64,000 bases of DNA from Heterohyrax brucei (GCA_028571685.1 CM053144.1:99230171-99294170), one strand, 5' to 3'. Shown: positions 11,617-25,536, numbered from the stretch's first letter. Made by a program: numbers and translations. Notes: generated from the sequence alone by a model not told the origin.

Positions 11617-12590
11617 CATGACATAGTAAGGAAAAAACTGAGTACTTAACACTTAACCATACTAAATTTTATCTTGCTTGTTTGGGGCTACAGTTTAGCA
11701 TGGGCAAATATTCAATCTTGATCTTATCATCCATCAAATTAGATGTCATTCCTATTTTTAAATATGTCAGGAATGTTGTTTTACTTCATATATCCATCTA
11801 TTCATTCTTTCAGGAACCACTAATTCTACACAGAGCAGTGCGTCAAATGTCAGACACACAAAACCTTACGGAGAGACTAGTCAAATTCATGGATAAACAT
11901 TCTGAAAGGGACCTAGAGACCTTTCAAATCTGACAACGGCTTATTTATCAGCACCCTTGGGGTAGTTACTGATCCAATTACAAACCTTGCTATCATTATT
12001 TTCAACCAGTCTACATTTCTCCAATAAAAAACGAACATGAAAGACTTATTGATATTAATCTATACCATATCTATTTTGGTCTCTTGATGCTACAAACCAG
12101 CAATTCTATGGGGGGGGGGAATGGAAGGACAGTTCTATGCATAAACAGTATTGCCCAAAATGTATTAAAAAATTTGGTACAGATTATTATTAAGCTCACT
12201 GATAATTTCTGACATTTAACTCAGCTGATCTTTGAAAACAGTAGTATTTGTTTTTTTCTCTTAACTTTCCTAGTATCCCTAACTCCCCAAAGTACATTGT
12301 AAAAGGCTGTGAAGTCACATTTCCCACAGCTCTTCAATCCTCTGGGGTACAATACACCCAAATGTGTAGATCAAGCTCATTTAAATGTGCTCTATATCTC
12401 TTACTATTTCTTCAGCTGATTTGAGCAGGACAAGATAAAAAACAAACTTCGAATCCAATACTTGGGTCTCCTCTCTGCATAACATATCTGTACTAAGTAT
12501 TGGCTTACACTACTCTTGGTTCTTCTTGCTCTAACTGAAACTGAAACTGCTGCCATTTTCTTTAGCATTTTTTACAAGCTTTTCTTTACT
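11617..12590. other. Intronic DNA, unassigned
   Basis: No family was recognised, apart from a nine-G run near 12.11 kb. No coding signal. Confidence 0.4.
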
Positions 12591-12599
12591 GAAGATTCT

Positions 12600-15500
12600 T
12601 TCTTTTTGTTATTTTTTTATTGTACTTTAGATGAAGGTTTACAGAAGTAGCGTCTCATTAAGTAGGACATATATTGTTTTATGACACCGTTTAACACACA
12701 TCAGCATTCTCCCTTTCCAACCTGGGGACCCCCTTCTTACCAGCTTTCCTGTCCTCTCCTACCCTCTCGTTCTTCCTTTTGGGTTGGCATTTCTCTTTAG
12801 TCTCATGGGCCTGTTTCATGGGCCTGACCAATTTTTGGCAGAAGGGTGAACCTCAGGAATAACAAAATTACTGAACTCAAAGCTTGTCTGCGGACCATAC
12901 TCTCTAATTTCATTTTTCTCTGGGAGTCTTTCATTTCAGTTATCAGGGTTATTCATTCATAGAATGAATCCAAGAGCATCCTTTCCTTTTCTATGTTCTG
13001 AAATAGTTCAAGCAGTACTGGTGTAAGTTCTCTGAATGTCTGATAGAATTCTGCAATGAAGCCATCTGGGCCAGGACTTTTTCTTGTTGGGAGGTTTTTT
13101 TTAACCTTTTCTATCTCTTCTCTTGTTACAGGTTTGTTCAGATTTTCAACAGAATTTTGTGTTAACCTGAGTAGGTAGTGTGTTTCTAGAAATTTACCCA
13201 TTCCCTATAAGTTTTCAAATTTGTTATAGTCTTTCATGATACTGTTACAATCTTTTTTGTTTCAGTTGAGTCTGTTGTAATGTCTCTAAAGTGATTTCTT
13301 ATTTGGGTTATTTGAGTTCTCTCCTGTTTTTAACTTCAAAGATCAGCCAGTGGCTTGTCAAATTTTTTTGAGCATTTGAGAGAATCAACTTTTGGTTTTG
13401 TTGATCCTTTCTATTGTTTTCTATTCTGTATTTATTTCTGCTCTGGTACTTATTATTTCCTTTCTTTTAGTGGCTGTGGGCTTCTTTTCTTGTTTATTCG
13501 TTTCAGTTGTCTACCTAATGTTTTGATTTTGTTCCTTATTTTTGATGTGTTCATCTATTATTATTAATTGACCTCTGAGGAGACTGCCTTTGCTCTGTCC
13601 CAAAGATTCTAGTATGGTGTTTTCACTCTCATTTGATTATAGGAATTTTTTTTTTCATCTTTGATTTCTTCTATCACTCAGTGGTTTTCAAGCAATGTGT
13701 TCCTCAGTTTCCATGTAACTGATTTTTGTTCCTTGTTCTTCTTGTTAATTTCTACTTTGTGTTGTGGTCAGAGAAGACATTTTGCATTATCTCAATATTT
13801 TGGACTTTCTTGGGGATACCTCTGGTAGCCTAAGATATGGTCTATTTTGGGAAACACTCTATATGTACTTGAAAAGAATGTGTACTTTGGTGGAGTGTTC
13901 TCTATGTAACTACGAAGCCATGTTGGCTGACTATGTGCCCATTAGTTCTTCTGCACCTTTGCTGAATTTCTTTCTGCACAGTCTGACCTTTACCAAGAGT
14001 GGTGTGTTGAAGTATCCTACTAATACTGTGGAATTGTCAGATTTTCTTTTCAGCGCAGTTAAGAATTTGTTTCATGTTATTTTGGATCCCTGACAACGGT
14101 ACACAGATATTCACTATGGTTAAGTCTTCATGATGTATCATCCTTTTAATCATTATATAGTACCTTCCTTTTCTTTCATGATAGTTTTTATTCAAAGTCT
14201 ACTTTATCTGAAATTACTATTGCTTGCCACTCCTGATCTTTTTTTGGTAGATATCTGCATGATACATTTTTCCCACTCTTTTAATAAATTGATGTCTTTG
14301 TTCCTAAGGTGTAAACAAAATACTGATGAATACTATCTTTTTTATCCATTCTGTCATTCTCTGTCTCCTTAAGGATACATTTAAGCTATTTACATTCAAA
14401 GTACTTATTGACAGGTGTGAATTTACTGCTGTCATTTGGAAGTGCATTTTTTTTTGTTGTGCTGACATCTTTTTTCTTTTACTCTCCTGTGCTGAGTACC
14501 TTCAGTTTATGGATTTGTTTGTCACTTCTTTTGTTTCTGCAGACTTTATTTTTATTGACTGTTTTTCTTCTTTGATGAATAGGTTTGCTAACTTTCTTTA
14601 TGGTTTATTTGAAATTTACCCTTATCTTCCTAGGTTTGAATTCTTATGACCTGGCATACCCTGCCTTCTACTCCATTAAAAAATACTATTCCTATACCAT
14701 TTATTCTCTTTTATTGTTCTAACATTATTGTCATTTACAAATTAACCTATCTGCTTCCCTGTTGTAATTCTTTTGGTTTTAGATAGTCCTCGAGAGTTCA
14801 TTACCTAACCTGGTATCTGGCTGGCACACACCTGAATCCAAGATTCAGGCTGTGGTCTGATATTTGTTCTCAAATCAAAGGACTCCTTTAACAATTCTTG
14901 TAAATTTGGTTTGTTTTTACATATTTCCTTGATTTCTGCTTATGTGGAAATACCCCAATTTCACCATCATATTTAAAAAAGAATTTTGCAGGATGTATTA
15001 TTCTGGGTTGGCAATTTTTTCTTTCAAGGTTATATACAGATCTTACTCCATTGCCTTCTTACCTGCATGTTCTCTGCTGAGTAACTGTGGGTTAGTCTTG
15101 TTGTTCCTCCTTTTTTGTGACTTTTTGTTTTCCTTGAGCTGCTCTTAGAATATTTTCTACTTCTTTTTTCTTTTTCTTTCTCTTTCTTTGGTTTTAGTGA
15201 ATGTGATTATGACAGGCTTTGTTGATTTTCTTTTAGAGTCCCCTAAGATTTGGAGTTTGCTGAACTTCTTGAACAGTCAGCTGTTCATCTATCACAGTAT
15301 TGGGGAAGTTCTGGGTCAGCAGTTCTTCAACGATACCATGTCTTTTGTTTTTTCCCCCACTCTGGAACTCTGATTACTGGCAAATTTTTGCTTTTTTTGT
15401 TCTCAGGATTTCTTCATTTTCCTTTTTTCTTTTTTTTTCTTTATTATGACTGAGTGAAAATGTACATTCATGTATAAATTTACATGCCCACCTACAAGCA

Positions 15501-18290
15501 GCTTCCACTGCTCTCCCTGCCCAGTGACAGCACATTATTCCTCTCTGCTCCATACATGTCTCATCCTCCCAGCAGTCTCCTTTCCCCTCCTCTCCACCCA
15601 CTCTCCTTCCTCCAGACAGAGGTCAGCAGGATGATATCCTATAGATGCATAGAATCATAAAGTGCATCCAATATATGGTCACTCTGCATCGCCAAGTCCA
15701 ATCCATTTGTGTCTGAAGAGTGGACCTTTGTTATGATTTATGGGCTAGAGCAGCACTGGGGCTAGGGGCCATGCTCCCAGCGGAACCCTGAAACTGCTGG
15801 ACTGTCAATTGAGGTATTTTAGTGGAGATCTCACGGTGCACTCCTTTTTATTCTTGTGTTGCCAGTGAGACTCAACTTAGTGAGCTCCATCGCAGCTATC
15901 ACTGGTGGTGGCCAGGCACCATCCGGTTCTTCTGGTCCCATGTCCATGTAGGCACCCACTCATGTGGGTCCCTATATCTTCTGAGCTGTCTTTACCCCAC
16001 ATCATTTTAGTCCTAAGTGAGCATCGTTCCTGCTGAGTTGGGATCATTTGCTGCATCTTCCTGATTTTACTTCATAGCTGAATTCAAGTGTTTTTCTTCA
16101 ATTTCACTGATCCAATCTTCAGTCATTTCAAACCTGTTCCTCAGCCCTTCTATGGCACTGTCCATTTCTGAAACCTTGTTGTTTATCTTTTAGACTTCTA
16201 GTTGTTGTACTTGTATGACTTCTAGTTGTGATTTTGACATTTTGTTTCTGTATTATTTTAAAGAATTCTTCCATGGATTTGTCTACTTTTTCTTCATTTC
16301 TTTTTCCTGCTTTTTGCTTCAATGCTTGCCAAGCCAAGCAACAGTTCCAAATATTATTAGAGATTTGAATTCCCTGTCAGGTAGTTCTAGTGCCTTTTCT
16401 TTTACTCCAAGATCATCTGCTGTTTTATTCTGGAAGCCTAACTGGAACCAGCCTGTCCTGTTTTTTGTTTTTAATATGTTTTGATACTGTCTGCTGTCTT
16501 CAGGACATTCAGTAGTTACTTTACTGACTGTAAATCTGTTTGATCCTGCTTCTTTGTTCTTTCAGTTTCCATCAGAGCAGGAGGTCTACATGTACACTCT
16601 GTTGCTTGCTTGTCTGTCATCATGATAGTTTTCACCTCCTAGTCCAACGCGCAAGGCCTTTTACTCAGCTATGTCAAAACAGTGCAACTTCTGCTGAAAG
16701 GAAGGAGCTAGAATGAATTATTTGTGGCACATACTAGCATCAACAGGGTGAGCCAGGACTCAGTGCTGGACAGATTCCAGTTGGCCACTCCTGTGCTGCT
16801 CAGGGGTATGATATTCAGCACACAGTACAGGTATGTAGGAAGAAGTAGGTAGACTGTAATGTGTAGAACTGAGTACAGGAAAGAAGAGGGGAAGGAAAGA
16901 GAAACATGAGCCAAAAACAAACAAAACAGAGTGCTAAGGGAGCTTGTTGTGGGAGGAGAGAGATGAAAAACTGATTAATGGAGTAAAAGAAAAAAAAAAC
17001 TACTTAAAAATTTGGAGGGGAAAAAAACTAAAAGGAAAAGAAGAAAAGCCAACAGGGATCATACCAGTACCACTGCAAAGACCAGAAAAGTATCTTCAAG
17101 GTGTGCAGTATAGTCTGGCTAGAAAGGGTATAGATGTCACACTCTGTCAGGTATTTAGGAGACAGGAAAATAAAGTAAGTACAGAGAGACAAAAACGGGG
17201 GAAATGAAGAAAGACAAAAAGGAAAAAAGAAATCCCCCTGCCTCCCGGGATGCAGATGGGTAGACTGGGGACATGGTTCTTAAGCTGCGCAGTACAGCCC
17301 AACTGGAAGACAGCCAGAAAAAAAACATAATAAATTAAAAAAAAAGACAAAATGAAAGAAAATAAGGCCCGAGAATTTCACCAGCATGGCATCAATGCCC
17401 AGCAGGAGTGGTTCCCCAGTTAAGTAGCACTTCACAGCTTTTCAAGTGGGGGGATAGGGTGGGAATGTTGGGGTAAAAAAAGAAACAGATAAAAAAGTAC
17501 AACTAGCTACTGACAAACGGCACTCAGAAAGCCAGCCGGCAGAGAAGACAGTGGCAAACCCAAGTGGCCACGACTGAGTTTTCTCCTGGCAAACAGACTG
17601 CAGCAGGGTAGGGGGTTGGAAGGAAGGCAAAAGAAGCTGAGATGCAAGGGGAAGGGTAAGGTTGGGAGGTTGTACATCACTCATTACCAAGAGTTCTGTG
17701 TATTACTGGGAACTCTTAAAGCTGTTTTCATGTAGTACTCATCCGCTGATCTCTGATTGGGATAGGGTAAATCCAACGAGCAAGGATTCTACATCCCTTA
17801 GCCCTCTGATCCACCCCAGCTAGCCAGGAGATGTCAAAGAGCAGCGTGGAGAGCAGGAGTCAGAAAGCACATGTCATTGCTTTCCAGGTGCTTTTTCTTC
17901 TGCCAAGATTTCTGTGAAACTGCTTTCCATGTTCCCTGTCTCTCAGTCTCTATGAAAGCAGAAGTCCAAGACGATGAATTCATGCTGGGCTAGCTGATAG
18001 GGAACTTTGGCTTATGTCTCTTCTTGCTCTCTGTCTTTTGTCAGTTTCTTATTCCATTCGGTGTTTGGCTGGATCTTCTTTATCTCTCAGCTTGATGCTT
18101 CAGCATCTACGACTGACATTTGCCTCTAGTTTCTTACTCCATTTGGTGTTTGGCTGAGATCTTTCTCTCTCCATTTGACACTTCAGGGTCCAGGACTGAC
18201 GTTTACCTCTATTTTACATAGCTTTTCAGATCTTTGCTGTGAAGGATGGCATGGTGCTTCTGTCTATAGGACCATGTTGGCCAGAAGTCC
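12600..18290 (-). mobile_element. Near-complete L1 LINE, minus strand, decayed
   Basis: Reading right to left there is a 5' UTR (18.29 to about 16.6 kb, GC-richer), an ORF1-like coiled-coil segment (about 16.35-16.1 kb, lysine/glutamate-rich, with MEEFFKIIQKQNVKITTRS), ORF2 5' sequence (about 15.2-13.3 kb), the RT-proximal block at 13.2-12.96 kb (SPGPDGFIAEFYQTF is readable) and a 3' UTR (about 12.95-12.6 kb). The RT palm and C-terminus are deleted between 12.95 kb and the 3' UTR. Another L1 3' UTR is nested near 15.44-16.02 kb. All frames are broken. Confidence 0.75.
15440..16020 (-). mobile_element. L1 3' UTR nested in the minus L1
   Basis: The complement of the L1 3' UTR block (GCACCATCCGGTTCTTCTGG, then the CTCTCCACCCACTCTCC stretch) interrupts the older L1. 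The left edge is T-rich (TTTTTTTTCTTTATTATG), consistent with a poly(A) tail on the minus strand. Confidence 0.65.
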
Positions 18291-18294
18291 ATTT

Positions 18295-18790
18295 AAAAAA
18301 TATTTCATTATGTTTTAGGTTACAGTTTACACAGCAAATTAGGTTCCCCTTTATCAATTCTTATACAAATTGTTCTGTATCACTAATTACAATTTTTACT
18401 AGGTGTCAGTCAGCATTCTCATTTTTCTCATTCTGTTTGCACTGTTTTTACTAATCTACCACTCATTTCCCTCCTACCTTCTCATCTGTGCAACTGGGTA
18501 AATACTGACTGGTTTCCTTTCATATCACTAACTGTTTAAAGGGGTACATTATTCTCAGGCAATAATCATTTATTTTATAAGCCAATCTATTATTTGAATA
18601 AATGGTGACCCACAGAAATACCTTTAAGTCCAAGTTCAAAGTTTATCTTACAGCAATAGTCTTTGGGAAAGACAGGGTTCCTCTACTCCCCACCCATCCA
18701 TTTAACAGGTCTGGCCTTTTGTAAGAATTTGAGTTTTGTTTTACATTTTTCTTCCATTCTACCCAGAATTTTCTGTTACATCTCCAGTCA
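18295..18790 (-). mobile_element. L1 3' UTR fragment, minus strand
   Basis: Starts TTATGTTTTAGGTTACAGTT and continues with the segment that lies at the 3' end of the L1 near 12.6 kb (a CATTCTC-TTTTTCTCATTC type block). It lies directly upstream of the 5' end of the previous L1. Confidence 0.6.
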
Positions 18791-19076
18791 AAATTCACTG
18801 TTTGTTTTCCAACATACCTTGATTTTATTCTAGAGCATTTACTACAGTTAGCACATGAAGAAATATGAAGATTTCAAAAATAGTTTCTGATTTAAAAAAA
18901 AATACACACAACTAGCAGACTTTGATAATTTGGTTTTATTTTAGTTAACAGATCACTTTATCAGAAAATACTGGTAAAGTAACCAAAATTTAATGTTTCA
19001 ATTCAATCTATTATTTGAAACCATGGGAAAAAAAAACAAAACAAACACAAACACAAAAAGTACTACTCAAGTGGGG

Positions 19077-19086
19077 CCAAGATGGC
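19077..19086 (+). promoter_or_regulatory. YY1-type site at L1 5' end
   Basis: CCAAGATGGC within the first bases of the L1. A YY1 site at the same place sets the transcription start of human L1 (established knowledge). Here it belongs to a dead copy. Confidence 0.6.
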
Positions 19087-20671
19087 AAAGTAGTCAGAAG
19101 CTTTATGTGATCCCGCTAACAAAAAAGACCCAAAAGAACAAAGGAATCAATTACATAAGATATCTTAGGAGCCCTGCACATCAACGGGAAAGTTAAGAAA
19201 TCAGACTGAGCAATGTGGAAGGGAGAGTAGGTCCAAAAGTACCTACGACTGGCCAGACTTGACCTTCCAGGAATTGGTTGCAGACAACCTGGTGAGGGGA
19301 AGAGTGGTGGTTAGAGGACATCGTCCTCAGCAGAAGAAACTGGCTACAGAATCCACTTACACCTCCAGAGCTAGTGAAAAACAGCTCTAAATCATCAGAA
19401 GCTAAGAGATCTTTGTCTAATCTACTACTCAAGAATCTAAATCTTTCCTTTGGGATAAACTTCTCTTCTTTTTCCCAGTGCTTTCACCTTCCTTGTGTGT
19501 ACTGTGCTGTACTCTAAAGTCTGCTATTAACTGAGGCAGAAGTAAGACTACTTAAGCCTACCCCAAGCCCTCCTCCAAGACTTGGATAGCAAGCAATTTA
19601 ACAAACAGGGCAAGGGAGGGAAAAAAGGTCTGCCAACTCCCCTGAGCCGTAAACTCAGGACAGAAACAGTTCCTTTACCTAGATTCAGACATAAGGGGTC
19701 AAGCCATCCACACAGACATTCACGGATTGTTATTAGCCCCCTGCCTCTCTCACAACCTGCATCCAGATACCTGAGACTACACTAATCACCCCTGCTCATT
19801 TAGGACAGTATACACTTGTGTATGGAGCCTACATCACACACTTGAAGACTGCCTACCTGGACATCTGAGTTGAATCCATACAAGAAAAGTAAACAAACTC
19901 TTGGGTTCACATGTCTAGTAATAGCTCTAACCAACTGGTGACAGGGCATTAGACCTTCAAGGGCATTGATAACCACATTAGCACATAACCAGCCTATCTG
20001 GACATTTTAAATCAAGCTAGAAACCACATAAGTAAATCAAAGGAAAAACACTGAAAACAGGGAAATGGAGATGTCATTATGTAAACAATATAACACAAAA
20101 GGAGGATTTAAAAATGTTGTCATAGATTTTTCATATGGAGAGCAAGTCAAAGCAATATAAAAAACTAGGGGTAAATATTACAGCAAACAGAAAGGGAATT
20201 ATCAATTCTATGAATCAAAATAAAAAACAAGAAAGTATGAACTCTGAACAAATACAAAATCAGTGAAAAAGATGAAAACATGTAAAGAAAAATGACAATA
20301 GAAAATTAAGTGGAACAAAGGAAATGTCTAAAGCACACAAAAAGACATCAAAATGACAGCATTAAACTCACACCTATCAATGGTTATGCTGACTGTAAAT
20401 GGATTAAATACACCAAGAAAAAGACAGGCAGTGTCAGACTGGATTAAAAAAAAAACACGATTTATCTATATGCTGAGTCCAGGAGACATATCCTAGGCTT
20501 AACAACACAAAGTAAAATTCAAAACATGGAAAAAAATATATCAAACAAACATCATTCATAAAAGACCAGAGTAGCAATAGTAATTTCTGACCAAGTAAGA
20601 ATTTAAAGTAAAATTTACCATATTGGATAAAGAAGGTCACTACATAAGGATTAAAGGGTCAGCAGTCTAGG

Positions 20672-20928
20672 ACATGCTGCTATTAAGTACAGTCAAGTCG
20701 GTTCCAACTCACAGTGACCCTACGCATGACAGAACAAAAAAGTGCCTGGCCCTGCACCATGCCCACAATCATTTTTCTGTTTAACTCCATTGTTGCAGCC
20801 GATGTGTCAATCCATCTTGTTGAGGGGCTTCTTCTTTTTCACTGACCCTTTATTTTACACAGCATGATGCCCTTCTCCAGAGATTGATCACTCCAAACAT
20901 GTACAAAGTACTGCAAGCTTTGTTGTGC
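20672..20928 (-). mobile_element. RTE-clade LINE 3' end fragment
   Basis: Reads AGTCAAGTCGGTTCCAACTC, CACCATGCCCACAATC and CATGATGCCCTTCTCCAG, parallel to the minus-strand RTE 3' region at 62.07-62.30 kb. It is inserted into the L1 ORF2, and its inner side abuts a truncated LTR. Confidence 0.8.
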
Positions 20929-20929
20929 C

Positions 20930-21243
20930 CTGAGACAGTCTCTTGAGATATAAAGGAGAGGACCTAGCAGAGACATTTGGGGACCTCACACCACCAAAAG
21001 GCAGTGCTGGGAGCTGAGTGCGTCCTTTGGAAAGGACAGGGGCCCCTGTGCCTCAGACACTTTCAGTTCAGGGGAATAGTGATGACAAGGCCTTCCTCCA
21101 GTACCAGAAGAGAAAGCACTCCCCTGGAGGCGACACCCTGAATTTGGACCGTTAGCTTACTGGACTTTGACAAATAAAATTCATCTTTTTAAAGCCATCT
21201 ACTTGTGGTATTTCTGTTAAAGCAGCACTAGATGACTAAAACA
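20930..21243 (+). mobile_element. Truncated family-A LTR, plus orientation
   Basis: The plus-strand version of the LTR seen in reverse at 6.89, 25.0 and 38.9 kb: GAGATATAAAGGAGAGGACC, CTCACACCACCAAAAGGCAG, GCGACACCCTGAATTTGG, an AATAAA-like signal and the end TGTTAAAGCAGCACTAGATG. The 5' third is missing, replaced by the RTE piece. Confidence 0.78.
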
Positions 21244-22389
21244 ACCATTATTATCAAAGGTATTTCAGAGCATAGACAATGATACAATGTTCCCAAATTC
21301 TTTCTACAAAGCCAGTAGAACCTTGATACAAAACCCAGATAAAGATAGCACAAAAAACAAAAATTACAGACCAATATCTCTCAGAAAATTAGAAGCAAAA
21401 CACCTCAACAAAATTCTAGCCAACAGAATTAAACAATATATCAAAAAACTAATTCACCATGACCAAGTAGGATTCAAACCAGGTATGCTACGGTGGTTCA
21501 ACATTAAAAAACAATCAATATTATCAACCACATAAATAAAAGACAAGAAACACTTCATTTTATTAATTGATACAGAGAACACATTTGACAAAGTCTAACA
21601 CCCATTCATGTTAAAAACTTTCAGTAAAATGGGAATAGAATGGAAACTCCTCAACATAGTAAAGGGCTTTTATACAAACACAATAGCCAGCATCATCCCA
21701 AAGGGACAGAAACTGAAACAATTCTCCCCAGGAATGGGAACCAGACAAGGATGCATTTTGCCACCACTTTCATTCTACATTATGCTGGGGTTCTAGCCAG
21801 ACGAATCAGGCAAGATAAAGAAATAAAAGGCATCTTACTTAGTAAGAAAGAATTCTCTCTCTGTAGATGATATGATCTTATACCCAGAAAACCCCATCCA
21901 CAAAAAAAAAAAAAAAAAAAAAAATAATACTGGAAATATGAGTTCAGCAAAGATTCAAGTACAAGATAGTCATATAGAAATCAATCTGATTCCTTCACAC
22001 CAACAAAGAGAACATCAAAGAGAAAAATCACTGAATCAATACAATTTACAGTAGCCACCAAAAAGATACAATACTTAGAAATAAATCTAACCAGACACAT
22101 AAAAGATCTACATAAAGAAAAATTACAAGACACTACTGCAGAAAACCAAGAGACCCACATTAAGTGGAGAAACCTGCTTTGTTCATGGATAAGAAGACTC
22201 AACACTGTGAAAATGCATGTTTTATCGAAAGGGATCTATAGATACAATGCAATACCAATAAAAATTCTAATGGCATTTTTTAATAAAATGGTGAACAAAT
22301 AACAAATTACCACCTTTATATGTAAAGAGAATAAGTCCCAGATACGTAAAGTACTCCTGAAGATAAACAAAGTGGGAAGCCTCACACCG

Positions 22390-22904
22390 GGAAAAACATT
22401 GTCGGCCCCCTGGATACTGCTTCAGTCTCTCTTGGCAACTGGCAGGCAGGTATAAACCCACGGTCCAGACCCTACCTCAATGATCAAGGCAGGCCACCTT
22501 ATCCCTTATGAGGTCACTGATAGGTAGTTGCCACAGTCTCTTTCCAACGAATGCTCAAGAAATCCAATTTTAAATTTAGTTAGACAGAGTGAGGTTTTAT
22601 TAAATGATTTTGCAAAATTGGGTGCCCAAGCCCACAAAGGTGGGGCACACCACTGTCCCATAGGAGTCATTCTTATACTGTAGCTCTCAAGCCTCTTCCT
22701 CGGTTCCTTGTTGGCTGAGTACTAGGAGGTGAACAGTCTCACAGACATCACCTAAGTTTTAACATTCCATTCCTTTCTAAGGTTGTATCTCCTGCTTTCC
22801 GAACAGGTTTTTTTCCTCCCCCCGCCCTTTCTCTTTAGGCTGGTTAGTTAACTTTTAGCCTTTCTTCTAAAGATGGACCATTCTGAAATGTATTTCTCAC
22901 AACA
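22390..22904 (-). mobile_element. LTR-like insertion in L1 ORF2
   Basis: L1 sequence is interrupted between GGAAGCCTCACAC and ACACTATCTGACTG. The inserted ~0.5 kb is not L1. It has an AATAAA on the minus strand (TTTTATT near 22.59 kb) and possible TG...CA ends reading TGTTGTGAG...GCCGACA on the minus strand. ACAC on both sides may be a remnant of the target duplication. The family was not identified. Confidence 0.55.
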
Positions 22905-25014
22905 CTATCTGACTGTAGAACCTATACACCGCTACAGTAGTCAAAACTGCCTGTTACTGGTACAAAAACAGATATACAGTCCAGTGGAACAGAACTGAGA
23001 ATCCAGACATAAAATCATCCACCTATTAGAACCTATGAGGACAAAGTCTGTTAGCTGGGGGAAACAGCCTCTTTAACAAATGGTGGTGTCATAACTAGAT
23101 ATACATTGGCAAAAAATAAAACAAGACCCATATCTAACACTGTGCACAAAAACTAACTTAAAATGGATCAAAGACCTAAATATAAAATACAAAATGATAA
23201 AGATTATGGAAGAAAACATATGAACATCACTGGGAGCCCTAATACATGGCATAAACAGACTACAAAACATTACCAACAATGGACAAAAAGAAAACAGATA
23301 ACTGAGAACTGCTAAAAATCAAACATATATGCTCATCCAAAAAAAAAAAAAAAAACACAACTACAGACTGGAGAAAAAAAACTGTGGTTAAACAAATCCA
23401 ATCGGCATCTCATCTCCATAATCTACACGACAGTACAAAACCTCAATAACAAAAAGACAACCCAATTAAAAAGTGCAAAGGATATGAACAGGCTTCATCA
23501 AAGACAACATTCAGTTAGCTAACAAACACATGAGGAAACACTCACAATCATTAGCCACTAAAGAAAGTCAAATCAAAACTACAACGAGATATCATCTCGC
23601 CCCAACAAGGCTTCCATTAATACAGAAAACAGAATAATAAATGCTGCAGAGACTGTGGAGACACTGGAATGCTTCTACATTGCTGATGGGAATGTAAAAT
23701 AGTACAACCACTTTGGAAACTGATTTGGTTCTTCCTTAAAAAGCTAGAAATAGAAATACCATATGTTCCTTGGAATATATCCTAGAAAAATAGGAGTTGT
23801 CACATGAATACATTATTATATCCACATCAATGCTGACTGCAGGGCTAGCCACAAAATAGCAGAAAGAGGAAATCAATCTAGGTGCCCATCAACAAATGAG
23901 TGGATAAACAAATTATGGTATAGCCGCACAATGGATACTATGCAATGGTAACAATGATGATCCTGGGAAACATCAGGTGACATGGAATCATCTGGAAGAC
24001 ATTATGCTGAGTGAAATTAGTTAGTTGCAAAAGGACAAATATTGTATGAGACCATTATTATAAAGACTCAAGAAAAGGATTAAACACAGAAGAAAACAGT
24101 CTTCGATAGAAACAGGAGGGAAGGAAACAGAGGGGTATTCACTCATTAGATTGTATACATGAACTGCATTAGGTGGAGTTAGGGATACCATGCAGTAAAA
24201 GGGAGGTTAGTACAGCTAGACTAAACCAAAAGCTAAGAAGGTTACTAAATACAACACAAGCACTTTGAAGGACTGAGTGGCAAGGGCAGGGGTCTAGGAA
24301 CATAGTTTCATGAGATAGCTAGGTCAACTGACAAAACCAAGTTTGCTTTTTTTTAAAGAAAATGTTCTGCATCCCACTTTAGTGAGTGGTGTCAAGCTGC
24401 CATCTAATTAGCATCAACCCATCTGGAGCAGAGAAGAATGAAAGACATTAAAGACATATGAAAATATGAGCCCAAGAGACACAAAGGGCCATATAATCCA
24501 CAGGCTACATTAGGATGAAACCAGAAGAACTAGATGGTGCCCAGCCATTACCAGCCATTGCCCCAAGAGGGAACACAACACAAAGCCCCTGACATAGCAG
24601 GACAAAAAAATGGGTGTGCAGAACTAGAATGCTATCAAAATAAGTATCAGACTTGATGGTCCCACAAACTGAGAGGTCTCTGGAATACATGACCCCTGAA
24701 CTCTGTTAGCTCAGAACTGATACCATTCCAGAAGTCAACTCTTTAGACAAATATCAGATCAAACTATAAGACATAAAATGATACTAGTGACGAGTATGCT
24801 TCTTGGCTTAAGAAGATACTTGAGGCTAATTGGGAAGCTCCTGTTCAGAAGTGAGATTAGGGAAGGAGGGGGCCAGGAGTTTGTTGAAGGGTCACAGGAT
24901 GGGGAGAGCAGCTAGAGTTAGACAGCAGTGCATGTGCAAGCTTTTGTACAACAAATTAACTTGGATTATAAACTTTCATTTACAGCACAGTAAAATATTT
25001 TTACAAAAATGTAC

Positions 25015-25536
25015 TCTTTCAGTCAGCTAGTGCTGCTCTAACAGAAATACCACAGAGTGGATGGCTTTAACAAAGGAAAGTTTCTTCTTATACAGCCTGG
25101 CAGGCTACAAGTCTAAATTCAGGATGCCCGCTCCAGGGGAAGGCATTCCCCCTTGTCAGTTCTGGAGGCAAGTCTGGTATTGCATTAGTCTTTGTCCTAC
25201 GAGCATCCTGGTGCAGGAACCTCAAGTCTAAAAGACGCTCTCCTCCCCAGGCTGCTTTCTTGATGGTGTGAGGTTCCCAGTTCTCTGTCTGCTTCTGTTT
25301 CCTTCTATTTCTTGCAGGATGAAAGGATTAAGGGTGGTACAAGCTGCACTCCAGGGAAACTCCCTTTACAGTGGAGCAGGGCGGTAATCTTTTCAAGGGA
25401 TTTACAGTCCCATCCTAATCCTTCAACGTACAGCACAGCAAAATCACAAAATGGAGGACAACTGTAGAATACAGGGAATCATGGCCCAGCCACATGGCTA
25501 CACCTATTTTGCGGGGACACAATTCAATCCATGGCA
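25015..25536 (-). mobile_element. Solo LTR, family A, with TGTAC duplication
   Basis: 522 bp whose complement matches the LTR at 6.89 kb (CTAGTGCTGCTCTAACAG at the left, CACAATTCAATCCATGGCA at the right). Flanked by TGTAC at 25010-25014 and 25537-25541. It is inserted just beyond the A-rich tail of the plus-strand L1. Confidence 0.82.

Larger units (their letters stand above)
19068..25003 (+). mobile_element. Near-complete L1 LINE, plus strand, broken by later insertions
   Basis: The 5' end carries GGGGCCAAGATGGCAAAG, which has a YY1-type core like the start of many mammalian L1 5' UTRs. The 5' UTR runs to about 19.9 kb. ORF2 endonuclease-like sequence lies at 20.34-20.65 kb (LTVNGLNTPRKRQ... 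readable). ORF2 resumes at 21.28 kb with RT blocks ([33 protein letters not shown]). The YADD-like box near 21.86 kb is frameshifted. The C-terminus runs from 22.9 to about 24.0 kb, then a 3' UTR ends at the A-rich tail. Insertions at 20.67-21.24 and 22.39-22.90 kb split ORF2. Most of ORF1 is missing. Not active. Confidence 0.82.

Noticed and set aside
12953-13201. An 82-codon reverse transcriptase gene
   Set aside because: It is a fragment of a decayed L1 ORF2, without RT palm or C-terminus.
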